From the NCBI RefSeq assembly GCF_025685605.1, contig NZ_JAGTUT010000001.1, positions 3,100,001 to 3,164,000 of the forward strand: a stretch of 64,000 bases of DNA, given 5' to 3'. This document shows positions 55,548 to 64,000 of the stretch, piece by piece. The stretch comes from Granulicella arctica (GTDB lineage: Bacteria; Acidobacteriota; Terriglobia; Terriglobales; Acidobacteriaceae). The notes under the pieces were generated by a model, which saw only the letters and a program-made list of their open reading frames with translations, was not told the origin of the DNA and did no database searches. Each line of letters begins with the position of its first letter. The first letter of the stretch is position 1. The position numbers were made by a program, and so were the translations under genes.

Positions 55548-56117
55548 ATGGTTCGCCAAGTAGCGACAACTTCGGAGATCTCCCCACCCTACTTTTGCGA
55601 AGTCCGCGGATGGTATGCGGTCTATACCTATCCAAAGCATGAAGCTCGGGTGGCAAAGGAACTTAGCTCGAGAGAGATCACTAATTTCCTTCCTACGTTC
55701 GTGACGACCAGCCGCTGGAAGGACCGCACGGTTCAATTGGCAACACCTTTGTTTCCAGGGTATGTCTTCGCGCAGATCGAACCAGCGGAACGAAGCAAAA
55801 TTCTGATGACGAATGGTGTCGTACGAATACTTTCGTACAACGGCAAGCCTGCCCTGATTCCAGACTCGGAGATTGATGCCATTAAGCTCTGTCTCCGTAC
55901 TGGTAGCGCAAGGTCTGTGGTAGGCCCTATCGCCGTCGGCGAGCGCGTCCGCGTCCGATCCGGACCACTTGCAGGTCTCGAAGGCTTCATCTCACGATCT
56001 AAGACCTCGCGGTTGCTGCTCGTACCGATCTCGCTGCTCCATCAATCCGTATCAATCGAAGTTGATGCAGAGCTAATCGAAATTTTGCCTCCACTGCTGA
56101 AGGTTGGACAAGGTTGA
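55548..56117 (+). CDS. NusG paralogue, UpxY/RfaH-like transcription antiterminator
   Basis: A 189-residue protein with a NusG N-terminal domain (about 18-115; GWYAVYTYPKHEARVAKEL, PLFPGYVFAQIEP) and a KOW-like C-terminal domain (about 125-180; VGERVRVRSGPLAGLEGFI). Specialised paralogues of this kind let RNA polymerase read through long polysaccharide operons. It stands at the head of the glycosyltransferase part of the locus, so it likely controls the genes downstream. Start 55548 has AAGGA 6 nt upstream. Confidence 0.94.
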   Translation: MVRQVATTSEISPPYFCEVRGWYAVYTYPKHEARVAKELSSREITNFLPTFVTTSRWKDRTVQLATPLFPGYVFAQIEPAERSKILMTNGVVRILSYNGKPALIPDSEIDAIKLCLRTGSARSVVGPIAVGERVRVRSGPLAGLEGFISRSKTSRLLLVPISLLHQSVSIEVDAELIEILPPLLKVGQG

Positions 56118-56222
56118 CAAGGTGGCGGGCAGATCACTGCTGGCCGAAAAGCGAATAAGGCGATCAAGTCCGAAGTGGAACGACCATCACATGCACTATC
56201 AAGCAGAACAAAGGATCGTTGA

Positions 56223-57371
56223 ATGTCTACTCTGAAGTCGTTGTCTGCAAATCCGACGAGGAGGGCCTATGTACAGGAGGGTCGATCCATCGTTTCCAGA
56301 AAGAGTGCTCCAGCGCTCATCCTGTCAAGAGAACTCTTTTTGCAAATGTTGCGCGTGGAGCATCGTCGCACGGAACGATCAGGCCGCAATTTCATGCTTC
56401 TCCTCATAAGTAGTGTGGACTTCAGGCATGATCTGAAGGAAGTCTTCAGCCAGGGCATCGCTTCGACGGTTGCAAACAGCACCCGTGAGACGGACATCAT
56501 CGGCTGGTACGAGACTGGCAAGACCTTAGCGATCCTTGCAACAGAAATCGATCATTCCAAGGGGATGGCGATCGTAACGATACTACAGAAGGTCCGTAGC
56601 GCTCTTCAGCATGGTATGACGCAAGAGCGGTATGAACGACTTGATCTCTCGTACGAAATCTTTCCCAAGAACGCTGAGGAGCAGTCGAAAAGCCGAGGGG
56701 AGATTTCCAGGTTCCCGTTCATTCCGGGGAAAGATGGAGAGAAGTGGAGCAGGATGCTTAAACGCTCTGTAGACATAGCAGGGAGTTGTGCTGCTTTGCT
56801 TCTGCTCTCACCTGTGTTGCCGGTCATCGCTGCTTTAGTTAAGATCTCGTCGAAGGGCCCGGTTCTCTTTTGTCAGAAGCGCATTGGGCAACATGGCAGA
56901 GAGTTCATGTTCTATAAGTTTAGAACGATGTATGTGAACAATGATCCACGCATTCATGAGGACTACATTGCAAAGCTGATTTCAGGAGAGATCGAAGATA
57001 AAAGTAATGGAACCCTGTTCAAGATAGTCAATGATCCGAGGGTGACGCGTTTCGGCAGCTTCCTGCGAAGAACCAGCCTCGATGAACTCCCACAGTTCTT
57101 CAATGTGTTGCTGGATGACATGTCACTCGTTGGTCCGAGACCGCCGCTGCCCTATGAATTTGGACGGTATCAGGCGTGGCACCGACGAAGGGTACTCGAA
57201 CTAAAACCTGGACTTACAGGATTATGGCAAGTGCAAGGAAGATCGACAACAACCTTTGACGAGATGGTACGCATGGATCTTAGATACGCACGAAGCCGCT
57301 CCTTCTGGGTTGACCTGCACATTCTGTGTCAGACTCCGGGCGCAATGCTTTCAGGCCGCGGAGCCTGCTAA
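56223..57371 (+). CDS. Initiating sugar transferase (WbaP-type) with soluble N-terminal domain
   Basis: Transfers the first sugar phosphate to undecaprenyl phosphate at the inner membrane. The catalytic domain (about 180-375) has the membrane helix SVDIAGSCAALLLLSPVLPV, the KFRTM motif, RRTSLDELPQFFNV, SLVGPRPPLP and KPGLTGLWQVQGRS. The usual N-terminal membrane domain (four helices) is missing. Instead residues 35-175 form a soluble domain whose blocks LLISSVDF, ETDIIGWYETGKTLAIL and YEIFP recall a GGDEF-like cyclase fold, without the GGDEF sequence. AAAGGA precedes the ATG. The first sugar is unknown. Confidence 0.92.
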   Translation: MSTLKSLSANPTRRAYVQEGRSIVSRKSAPALILSRELFLQMLRVEHRRTERSGRNFMLLLISSVDFRHDLKEVFSQGIASTVANSTRETDIIGWYETGKTLAILATEIDHSKGMAIVTILQKVRSALQHGMTQERYERLDLSYEIFPKNAEEQSKSRGEISRFPFIPGKDGEKWSRMLKRSVDIAGSCAALLLLSPVLPVIAALVKISSKGPVLFCQKRIGQHGREFMFYKFRTMYVNNDPRIHEDYIAKLISGEIEDKSNGTLFKIVNDPRVTRFGSFLRRTSLDELPQFFNVLLDDMSLVGPRPPLPYEFGRYQAWHRRRVLELKPGLTGLWQVQGRSTTTFDEMVRMDLRYARSRSFWVDLHILCQTPGAMLSGRGAC

Positions 57372-57469
57372 GAAGCTCTTTTTCTGTTACGAGTTCCAGC
57401 GAGGCTTCTCCATCAATACCTCTAACGGACACTTTAGAACAACGTAGTAGCGGCTCGTAAGCGTTTGCA

Positions 57470-59065
57470 ATGAAGGAAGGTTATTTTGGGGTTAGCGCGA
57501 TGCCGGCGATAGCAACGGAGATACAGGAAGGCCTGCAGGCGTCAGAGCCAGGTACCGGCAGTTCGTATGGCCGCATATTGAAGTCTTCTGCTCTGGTAGG
57601 TGGGTCATCGGTATTAAACATCGCCATCGGCGTGGTTCGCACCAAGGTGATAGCGAGTCTACTTGGCCCGGCGGGATTCGGACTCTTCGGTCTTTACGGC
57701 TCTATCACAGGCTTAGTGCAAGCGGTTGCGGGCATGGGTGTTAACAGCAGCGGTGTCCGACAGATTGCTGAAGCTGCCGGCTCTAGCCAAACCACGGACG
57801 TCGGTCACATCGCCATGGTCCTTCGGCGCGTGTCACTCATCTCCGGCATTCTGGGTGGAGCAGTGCTGCTCGTGTTCGCGAGAGAGATATCAAACATAAC
57901 TTTTGGGAATGATCACCACGCAAGAGCAGTCGCGGGCCTGTCGGTTGTAGTGTTCTTCAGTCTGATCTCCGGCGGTCAGAGTGCTCTTATTCAGGGCTTA
58001 CGTCGCATCGGTGACCTTGCCAAGGTAGGCGTACTGGGCTCATTGCTCGGAACTCTCATCAGTATTCCCCTTGTCTACTTCTTCAGGGAGCGCGGTGTAG
58101 TTCCATCGCTCGCGTCAGTCGCAATCATGATGACTGCAACGTCCTGGTGGTATAGCAGAAAAGCCCGGACTCGGATACCAACCTCGCGGTTCGCCACTCT
58201 GACAAAAGAGGTCGGAAGCCTACTCAAGCTTGGGTTTGCGTTCATGGCCAGCAGTCTCCTGACACTCGGCGCTGCCTATCTGATTCGCATCATGCTTGTT
58301 CGGCGTGTCGGTTTTGAGGCTACTGGGCTGTATCAATCAGCCTGGACACTTGGCGGCTTATATGCGGGATTCATCCTTCAGGCAATGGGAGCCGACTTCT
58401 ATCCTCGACTCTCGGCACATGCTTCAGATAATACGATCTGCAATCGCCTTGTAAATGAGCAGACACATGTAGGGCTCCTCCTGGCCGGACCAGGCGTGCT
58501 CGCTACGTTGACATTCGCACCACTGGTCATTGCACTCTTCTACAGTGCTAAATTTGGGGGAGCTGTTCCTATACTTCGTTGGATATCTCTTGGCGCAATC
58601 CTTCAGGTGATGACCTGGCCGCTCGGCTTCATTATCATCGCAAAGGCGAGACAAGCCATCTTCATAGGATGCGAGATTGCCTGGACCATTGTGAGCCTTG
58701 GATTGGCGTGGATCGGCATAAGTTTCTTCGGCGCGGTGGGGGCGGGGATCGCCTTTTTCGGATCCTACGTTGTTCATGCAATCTTGCTGTATATGATTAC
58801 ATCGCAAATGAGCGGCTTCCGTTGGTCTTCCGCGAACAAGAAGATCAGCATCGGATTTACTGCCGCAATCGCAGTCGTATTCTTCGCGTTTCACCTAGCA
58901 CCCTTCACTGCTGCCGTGACCATCGGAGTAGTAGCAACACTTGGGAGTGCCATCTACTCCACTCGGGAACTGATCGGTCTCGTCGATCTTGCAGCGCTTC
59001 CTGCTGCTCTTAAAAATATTCTCCGCTTCACTGGTCTGGGGCGTATGCCAGGAGGCATCTCTTGA
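57470..59065 (+). CDS. Polysaccharide flippase (Wzx/MVF-like)
   Basis: A 531-residue inner-membrane protein with about 14 helices. It starts with a soluble 35-residue region (possible later start at 57500, MPAIATEI) and then GGSSVLNIAIGVVRTKVIASLLGPAGFGLFG, which matches the Wzx/O-antigen translocase family. It would flip lipid-linked repeat units to the periplasm. The stop overlaps the next start (TTGA). No strong Shine-Dalgarno for either start. Confidence 0.93.
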   Translation: MKEGYFGVSAMPAIATEIQEGLQASEPGTGSSYGRILKSSALVGGSSVLNIAIGVVRTKVIASLLGPAGFGLFGLYGSITGLVQAVAGMGVNSSGVRQIAEAAGSSQTTDVGHIAMVLRRVSLISGILGGAVLLVFAREISNITFGNDHHARAVAGLSVVVFFSLISGGQSALIQGLRRIGDLAKVGVLGSLLGTLISIPLVYFFRERGVVPSLASVAIMMTATSWWYSRKARTRIPTSRFATLTKEVGSLLKLGFAFMASSLLTLGAAYLIRIMLVRRVGFEATGLYQSAWTLGGLYAGFILQAMGADFYPRLSAHASDNTICNRLVNEQTHVGLLLAGPGVLATLTFAPLVIALFYSAKFGGAVPILRWISLGAILQVMTWPLGFIIIAKARQAIFIGCEIAWTIVSLGLAWIGISFFGAVGAGIAFFGSYVVHAILLYMITSQMSGFRWSSANKKISIGFTAAIAVVFFAFHLAPFTAAVTIGVVATLGSAIYSTRELIGLVDLAALPAALKNILRFTGLGRMPGGIS

Positions 59066-60078
59066 GAGGATATGAATTATCCGCATGCACCAGTCGTTTA
59101 GCGGAGACGGAAAGTGCTGCAGGAGTGGTTGTTCTCTCGATCATCATCATCAATTGGAACTCTTGTAAGTATCTCAGATCCTGTCTCAACAGTATTCGGA
59201 GTACAACAAGCGATTTAATCTACGAGGTTGTGGTTGTCGATAATGCTTCGTTTGATGGCTGTGCTGCAATGCTGGCATCAGAATTTCCCGAAACCATTTT
59301 GATTCAGAGTGAGCAAAATCTTGGTTTTGCAAAGGCCAATAATTTAGCTGTGAGCAAGAGTTCTGGCCGTAATCTACTTTTCTTAAACCCAGATACAGTT
59401 GTGATGGGATCTGCAATCAATAACTTAGTTATGGTTCTCGAGAATAGCCCAGAGATAGGAATGGTTGGCCCTCGCATTCTCAACTCGGATCTTTCTTTAC
59501 AAACAACCTGCATCATGCCCGTGCCGACAATCCTTAATCAGTTCCTGAATATCGATGTGCTTCGTAAATTTTATACCTGGCGAAGACTTGGATCCAGATT
59601 CGCACAAGGGAATGGCCCTATCAGTGTTGCTGCGATTTCAGGTGCCTGCATGATGGTCAAGCGGACTGCAATGGAAGAAATAGATCACTTCTGTGAAGAC
59701 TATTTTATGTACGTTGAGGATATTGATTTGTGTGTCCGAGTGAGGCAGGCAGGTTGGAAGGTCCATCACATTCGGTCGGCAGAGATCATTCATTTTGGAG
59801 GAGGATCAAGTGCACTACAGACATCTAATCAATTCAGTAGCATTATGATTTGTGAATCCGTATTGCAATTCTTTCTGCTAAGGCGGGGGCGATGGTATGC
59901 AGCGCTTTACCGGCCGACAATCGCTGCAACCGCACTCCTTCACATCATCATCCTTACACTTCTAGGCTTTTTCAGCCGGGAGCAACCACGCATGACTGTC
60001 CCAAAAGCGAAGTGGAGGAATTTACTTAGCTGGTCTCTTGGCCGAAGTGCATGGTCGACGGGCACAGGTGTTTCATGA
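59062..60078 (+). CDS. Family 2 glycosyltransferase (rhamnosyltransferase-like)
   Basis: A 338-residue GT-A enzyme. It has IIIINWNSCKYLRSCLNSI, the VVVVDNAS block with the first Asp, LNPDTVV for the second, and GACMMVKR plus EDYFMYVEDIDLCVRVRQAGW in the acceptor part, typical of WbbL-type rhamnosyltransferases. A C-terminal hydrophobic segment (about 275-300) may anchor it. It starts with TTG overlapping the flippase stop. It is AT-richer than the housekeeping genes. Confidence 0.93.
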   Translation: MRGYELSACTSRLAETESAAGVVVLSIIIINWNSCKYLRSCLNSIRSTTSDLIYEVVVVDNASFDGCAAMLASEFPETILIQSEQNLGFAKANNLAVSKSSGRNLLFLNPDTVVMGSAINNLVMVLENSPEIGMVGPRILNSDLSLQTTCIMPVPTILNQFLNIDVLRKFYTWRRLGSRFAQGNGPISVAAISGACMMVKRTAMEEIDHFCEDYFMYVEDIDLCVRVRQAGWKVHHIRSAEIIHFGGGSSALQTSNQFSSIMICESVLQFFLLRRGRWYAALYRPTIAATALLHIIILTLLGFFSREQPRMTVPKAKWRNLLSWSLGRSAWSTGTGVS

Positions 60079-60112
60079 TCGATAGATACTCACCTTTCTT
60101 ACTAGCCAAAGT

Positions 60113-61513
60113 ATGATCCTCATTGTCTGTTTTCAAATGTTTATCGTTTACAGTCTGATTGCCACGAGTCGTCGTGGTCTGGAAAACGCCCTACCATTGT
60201 TTTGTTTTTACCTCACGCTGATGCCTCTCGAATCGAGATTAATTATTCCGGGCGTCTTCGATCTCAACACAATGAGAATTTCCCTAACAACCCTTTTCCT
60301 ACTGTTCCTGATACAAAGAAAAGGGACTGCAAGGAAAGTGATTCCCCTGAAGAACCTCATGGTCCTTCACGGGACTTGGGCAATTTTCTCCGTATCCTAC
60401 TCGATCTCCTCAGCGACCAGTGCCAAGCAGATCATTTCTCAGGTTGTCGAGTACTACTTGATGTACTACATCTTCGTAAAGACGATATCGAGCAAACAGA
60501 CCCTACATTCGATCGTGTATGCCATGATGATGGCGGTTGGTGTGTGCTGCATCTTCAGCGTGATTGAAGTGTATGCAAAATGGAGTATCCTCCGAATTTT
60601 TCCATCCGATCTCTGGATCACCTATAACGGTGGAATCGACCCGCTCTATGTGGAGTGGGGTCGCGGCTTGCGAGTTCGCTCTACATTCCCTCATCCCATT
60701 CTCTTTGGGGATGCTTTAGCCATGAGCATTCCGCTTACGCTCTATCTGATTAGCATTTGGCAGGATCGGTTCCAGAGGAGAGTGCTGTGGGTCACACTGG
60801 CCCTGATGTTCTGGTCCCTCTACAAGACCACGAGCCGGGGTCCATGGATCGCTACGATCCTATGTTGTGGCTTGTTGTATTGTCTAATCCACAATCGGGT
60901 GCGGCGATATCTTCTAGTGATCATGGGAGTCGCAAGCTCGGCTCTTCTGGCGCGTCCTGGAGTCTTACAAACAGTCAAGGGTCTCTATCAATCATCAACC
61001 GATCCATCAAGTCCTGTCGGAGCTTCTTACCTATACCGTGATGCGCTCCTGACCTCCATCATCGAAGCTGTTGGGAAGGATCCGGGGCGGATGCTTCTCG
61101 GATTTGGTCTCGGAACATTTCGCGAAAAGGGACTTGACATACTCTTCCTAGGCTCCCTGCAGCATTGGTATACATGCGACAACAACTGGGCGGCGTTTCT
61201 GTACGAAACAGGCTATGTAGGACTAATCCTGATCGGTCTGCTGTTGCTCGCAGCGCTAAACATAGCCTTCAAAAGCTACCGACAGCGAAGTGGTCTGGAT
61301 TGGCAATTGAGTGGTGTGATCTTCATATCACTCTTAGGGTTTTACATTCTGCTCTACAGTGTTGCTGGATATAGCTGGGGTCAGCAGGGTTACATGGCTT
61401 GGATACTGATTGCGCTTGCAGGCAGCGCTCAACAAGGCGTTCGGATGGAGCGGTTTGCCGCCAAGACAAATTCGGCAAGCGTTGATGAGGAGATGATGCT
61501 TTATGCCACATGA
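60113..61513 (+). CDS. O-antigen ligase/polymerase-like membrane protein (Wzy/WaaL)
   Basis: A 466-residue inner-membrane protein with about 12 helices. The large periplasmic loop and the NNWAAFLYETGYVGLILIG motif near the end are of the Wzy_C/O-antigen ligase type. It presumably polymerises lipid-linked repeat units; ligase activity is the alternative. The next gene starts 11 nt inside its end. Confidence 0.9.
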   Translation: MILIVCFQMFIVYSLIATSRRGLENALPLFCFYLTLMPLESRLIIPGVFDLNTMRISLTTLFLLFLIQRKGTARKVIPLKNLMVLHGTWAIFSVSYSISSATSAKQIISQVVEYYLMYYIFVKTISSKQTLHSIVYAMMMAVGVCCIFSVIEVYAKWSILRIFPSDLWITYNGGIDPLYVEWGRGLRVRSTFPHPILFGDALAMSIPLTLYLISIWQDRFQRRVLWVTLALMFWSLYKTTSRGPWIATILCCGLLYCLIHNRVRRYLLVIMGVASSALLARPGVLQTVKGLYQSSTDPSSPVGASYLYRDALLTSIIEAVGKDPGRMLLGFGLGTFREKGLDILFLGSLQHWYTCDNNWAAFLYETGYVGLILIGLLLLAALNIAFKSYRQRSGLDWQLSGVIFISLLGFYILLYSVAGYSWGQQGYMAWILIALAGSAQQGVRMERFAAKTNSASVDEEMMLYAT

Positions 61514-62765
61514 AATATTCCCAAATACAGGAATTCGACCGATGCGGGTATGCATGCTCGCCTATACGTTTTACGAGAGCGACACTCGAATCCTTCAGTA
61601 CACAGCCGCACTTCGCGAGCAAGGGCATATCGTAGATGTCATTGCCCTCAAGCGAGATGCAAGCTTACCTTTATTTGAACCGCTCAACGGCGTCAACGTC
61701 CATCGTATTCAAGTCCGGAATGTGGACGAGCGTGGACTGTTCAGTTACGCCTTTAGGGTTGTGCGCTTTTGTTTTCATGCGGCATCTTATCTTCGAAAAA
61801 TGCATTCTGAGCATGCATACGATCTCGTTCATATCCACAATGTCCCAGACTTTCTCGTTTTTTCGGCTCTCCCTCTCAAGATGGACCGTGTCCCTGTGAT
61901 CCTGGACATCCATGACCTTCTTCCCGAGCTCTACGCGAGTAAGTTCAAGGCGAGCCGCACAGGGATGCTGTTCAAACTTCTAGTGTTGGTGGAGCGGATG
62001 TCAGCATCGTTAGCCAATCATGTAATTGTCGCAAATGACATTTGGTGCCGACGGCTGGCACAGCGCTCTGCCAATAATGAGAAATGCAGTGTCGTCAGGA
62101 ACAGGCCTGATATGAAGATCTTTGTAGCGCAGCGTTTGCGCCAGAGGTCTGTATCTGGAAAATTCACTATGATGTATCCGGGCTCCCTGAGTGATCATCA
62201 AGGCCTTGATGTGGCTGTTAGAGCATTTGCAGAGATAGCGAAGGAATTAGCCGACTGTGAATTTCACATATACGGAGAGGGCTCTGCAAAGAAATCTCTA
62301 ATAGAGCTGACAGCGTCTTTTGGTTTGTCGAATCAGATATTCTTCCACAATCCTTTGCCAAGCTGCGAGATTGCCAAGATCATGGCCTCATGTGATCTGG
62401 CTATAGAGCCGAAGCGTACAACATCCGCTTTCGGAAACGAAGCCCTAAGCACAAAAATCATGGAGTTCATGGCACTCGGAGTTCCGGTGATCGCCTGCCG
62501 AACAAAGATCCATACGCACTACTATGATGACTCTCTCATCGAGTACTACAGCAACGATGACCATGTAGAACTTGCCCAGTGCATGCTCCGGCTGAGACGA
62601 GATGCTGAACGGCGAGCAGAGTTAGTCCAAAATGCTCTTCAATACGTTGAAGTGAATACCTGGGACGCCAAGAAATATCAATACCTTGATCTGGTAGACA
62701 AGCTGTGTGGTTCGACTGAACTGGACTACAACGTGACGGTAGGTGACCAATGCCAAAATATGTAA
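61503..62765 (+). CDS. Family 4 glycosyltransferase
   Basis: A 420-residue GT-B enzyme. Donor-binding motifs are MMYPGSLSDHQGLDVAVRAF, HIYGEGSAKKSLIE and the E-x7-E-like AIEPKRTTSAFGNEALSTK, followed by MEFMALGVPVIA. The N-terminal 13 residues before MRVCMLAYTFYESDTR may be surplus (alternative start at 61542). Sugar specificity unknown. Confidence 0.93.
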   Translation: MPHEIFPNTGIRPMRVCMLAYTFYESDTRILQYTAALREQGHIVDVIALKRDASLPLFEPLNGVNVHRIQVRNVDERGLFSYAFRVVRFCFHAASYLRKMHSEHAYDLVHIHNVPDFLVFSALPLKMDRVPVILDIHDLLPELYASKFKASRTGMLFKLLVLVERMSASLANHVIVANDIWCRRLAQRSANNEKCSVVRNRPDMKIFVAQRLRQRSVSGKFTMMYPGSLSDHQGLDVAVRAFAEIAKELADCEFHIYGEGSAKKSLIELTASFGLSNQIFFHNPLPSCEIAKIMASCDLAIEPKRTTSAFGNEALSTKIMEFMALGVPVIACRTKIHTHYYDDSLIEYYSNDDHVELAQCMLRLRRDAERRAELVQNALQYVEVNTWDAKKYQYLDLVDKLCGSTELDYNVTVGDQCQNM

Positions 62766-63613
62766 TTATTACACCGGTTCGTGACGAAGAGGAATACATC
62801 GAGCGGACGATTCTCTCCGTAATTCGGCAGACCATCCTTCCGATCGAATGGATTATCGTGAACGACGGGTCGGTTGATGGTACCGGTGCAGTGATCGATC
62901 ACTACGGAGCCGATTTCCCATGGATCAAGGCAAGGCATCGTCCAAATCGTGGTTATCGTGAGGCGGGCGGAGGTGTCATCAACACGTTCTATGATGGGTA
63001 CGATCATCTGGAAAGTGAGAGTTGGGACTTTCTCGTGAAGCTTGATGGTGATTTAAGCTTTTCTGCAGATTATTTCGAACGCTGTTTTGATTGTTTTGAA
63101 TCAGACAAGCGTCTCGGCATAGGCGGCGGCGGGATATACCACGAGGTGGATGGGAAAGTGAAGTTGGAGTCACACCCGATGTTTCACGTGCGCGGAGCTA
63201 CCAAGATTTATAGACGTGAGTGTTGGAAGCAATTAGGAGGTCTTCTTCGGGCGCCGGGTTGGGACACGATCGACGAAGTCAAAGCAAATATGCTCGGCTG
63301 GAGAACGAGAACATTCGCCGAGCTCCGGGTGTCACATTACCGCTTTACTGGAGCTGCTGAAGGGGCTTGGAAGGATTCGGTGAAGAACGGTCGCGCTAAT
63401 TATGCCACGGGCTACCATCCCCTGTTCTTTCTGCTGAAGTGTGTTCGTCGAATCTACAAGAAGCCCTACCTGTCTGGCACCTTCGGACTTATGTGGGGTT
63501 TCCTGAGTGGTTACATTAAGAGCATTCCACGTGTGGAAGATGCAGAGCTCATCGCCTACACAAGAAAGCAACAATTGAGACGTCTCTGCCTGCTTGAAAG
63601 CATATGGAAGTGA
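62750..63613 (+). CDS. Family 2 glycosyltransferase
   Basis: A 287-residue GT-A enzyme with VIITPVRDEEEYIERTILSVIRQT at the start, IIVNDGSVDGT, and the Asp pair in VKLDGDLSF. A C-terminal hydrophobic patch (SGTFGLMWGFLSGYIKSI) may contact the membrane. It overlaps the preceding gene by 16 nt. Confidence 0.92.
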   Translation: MPKYVIITPVRDEEEYIERTILSVIRQTILPIEWIIVNDGSVDGTGAVIDHYGADFPWIKARHRPNRGYREAGGGVINTFYDGYDHLESESWDFLVKLDGDLSFSADYFERCFDCFESDKRLGIGGGGIYHEVDGKVKLESHPMFHVRGATKIYRRECWKQLGGLLRAPGWDTIDEVKANMLGWRTRTFAELRVSHYRFTGAAEGAWKDSVKNGRANYATGYHPLFFLLKCVRRIYKKPYLSGTFGLMWGFLSGYIKSIPRVEDAELIAYTRKQQLRRLCLLESIWK

Positions 63614-63658
63614 TCTGCTCCATCTTTACATTCTCGAGTTGCACAAGGTCGGATTTAT

Positions 63659-64000
63659 ATGAGTAGTCCTGCAATGATTAATAAGAAGGTGGTCCTTTTT
63701 GGGCAGACCGATTCCCGTAGCGAAAAGGTCCGGAAAGTCTTTGAGAACACCCCAAAGTATCTAGATCAACGTGGTGTGGATGTGCGCTGCCGCATGCACG
63801 CAGTGAACAACTTCTCCCGGAGAGTTCCGTGGACGGATCTTCTGGATATCGGTTGCGGTGATGGTTCTATCTCCCTGCAACTGCAGAACGCGGGGAAGCG
63901 CCTTACGCTCATGGATCTTTCGAGCGGGATGGTTCAGGCCGCGCAAAGGCACGTGCTTCCAGAGTTTGCCGATAATGTAAAGATCTACAACAAAAACTTC
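63659..64000 (+). CDS. SAM-dependent methyltransferase (truncated by window end)
   Basis: The first 114 codons of an open frame that runs off the window. Motif I LLDIGCGDGSISLQL (about 61-75) and the acidic MDLSSGMV (about 85-92) identify a class I methyltransferase. AAGG and GGA lie close before the ATG. The N-terminal 60 residues include a TDSRSEKVRKVFENTPKYL segment. It probably methylates a sugar of the polysaccharide; the acceptor is unknown. Confidence 0.85.
   Translation, partial: MSSPAMINKKVVLFGQTDSRSEKVRKVFENTPKYLDQRGVDVRCRMHAVNNFSRRVPWTDLLDIGCGDGSISLQLQNAGKRLTLMDLSSGMVQAAQRHVLPEFADNVKIYNKNF

Overview
The window looks like a chromosomal segment from an acidobacterium of the Terriglobales/Acidobacteriaceae (Granulicella, Edaphobacter or Terriglobus type). 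This is inferred from a Cys-rich protein family that I remember as repeated in those genomes, DUF4082 modules, a CarboxypepD-like repeat protein, a UpxY-type NusG paralogue in an exopolysaccharide locus, and moderately high GC in the housekeeping part. No rRNA, tRNA or CRISPR array was seen. The window starts just upstream of an ABC ATPase gene and ends inside a methyltransferase gene.

Left part (1-37 kb), mostly housekeeping and envelope maintenance. A NatAB-like ABC exporter is followed by a DUF3606 protein, a DUF374 acyltransferase, queA, polA, a GH43-type glycosidase and a membrane-anchored TPR protein, all on +. After it come an orphan Cys-rich acidobacterial protein, a VOC gene broken by an in-frame amber codon, a cupin, a CPA1 Na+/H+ antiporter, a K+-channel-like protein, a single-domain response regulator, xseA-glmM (ATGA overlap), a membrane rhodanese flanked by three copies of a short GC-rich repeat, a polytopic membrane protein and a beta-propeller protein. 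Then follow an alcohol dehydrogenase, the operon acylphosphatase-apt-TonB_C protein, an outer-membrane barrel, an NtrY/NtrC-like two-component pair (the regulator lacks a GAFTGA loop), alanine dehydrogenase, two tandem acyltransferase-3 genes and mreB.

Right part (36.5-64 kb), a surface polysaccharide locus. A UDP-HexNAc dehydrogenase (WbpA-like) precedes a giant secreted repeat protein. On the minus strand lies a tightly packed operon: WbpB-like oxidoreductase, WbpD-like N-acetyltransferase, WbpE-like aminotransferase, a second acyltransferase, an NAD-epimerase and a second DegT aminotransferase. Together these predict a UDP-diacetamido-uronic acid plus another amino sugar. Divergently on + come the export and assembly genes: Wza-like export protein, outer-membrane barrel, Wzz/GumC-like protein, CpsD-like ATPase, a ceruloplasmin-like two-domain multicopper oxidase, a NusG/UpxY antiterminator, a WbaP-type initiating sugar transferase with an unusual soluble N-terminal domain, a Wzx flippase, glycosyltransferases (GT2, GT4, GT2), a Wzy/WaaL-like membrane protein and a methyltransferase. 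The glycosyltransferase end is visibly more AT-rich than the rest, as is usual for exchanged polysaccharide genes.

The most interesting points are the GAFTGA-less sigma54-type regulator, the giant DMFase-like/DUF4082/repeat protein inside the polysaccharide locus, the ceruloplasmin-like oxidase inserted between CpsD and the antiterminator, the hairpin leader of the antiterminator gene, and a strong intrinsic terminator just upstream of the wbpA-like gene that could be its regulatory target.
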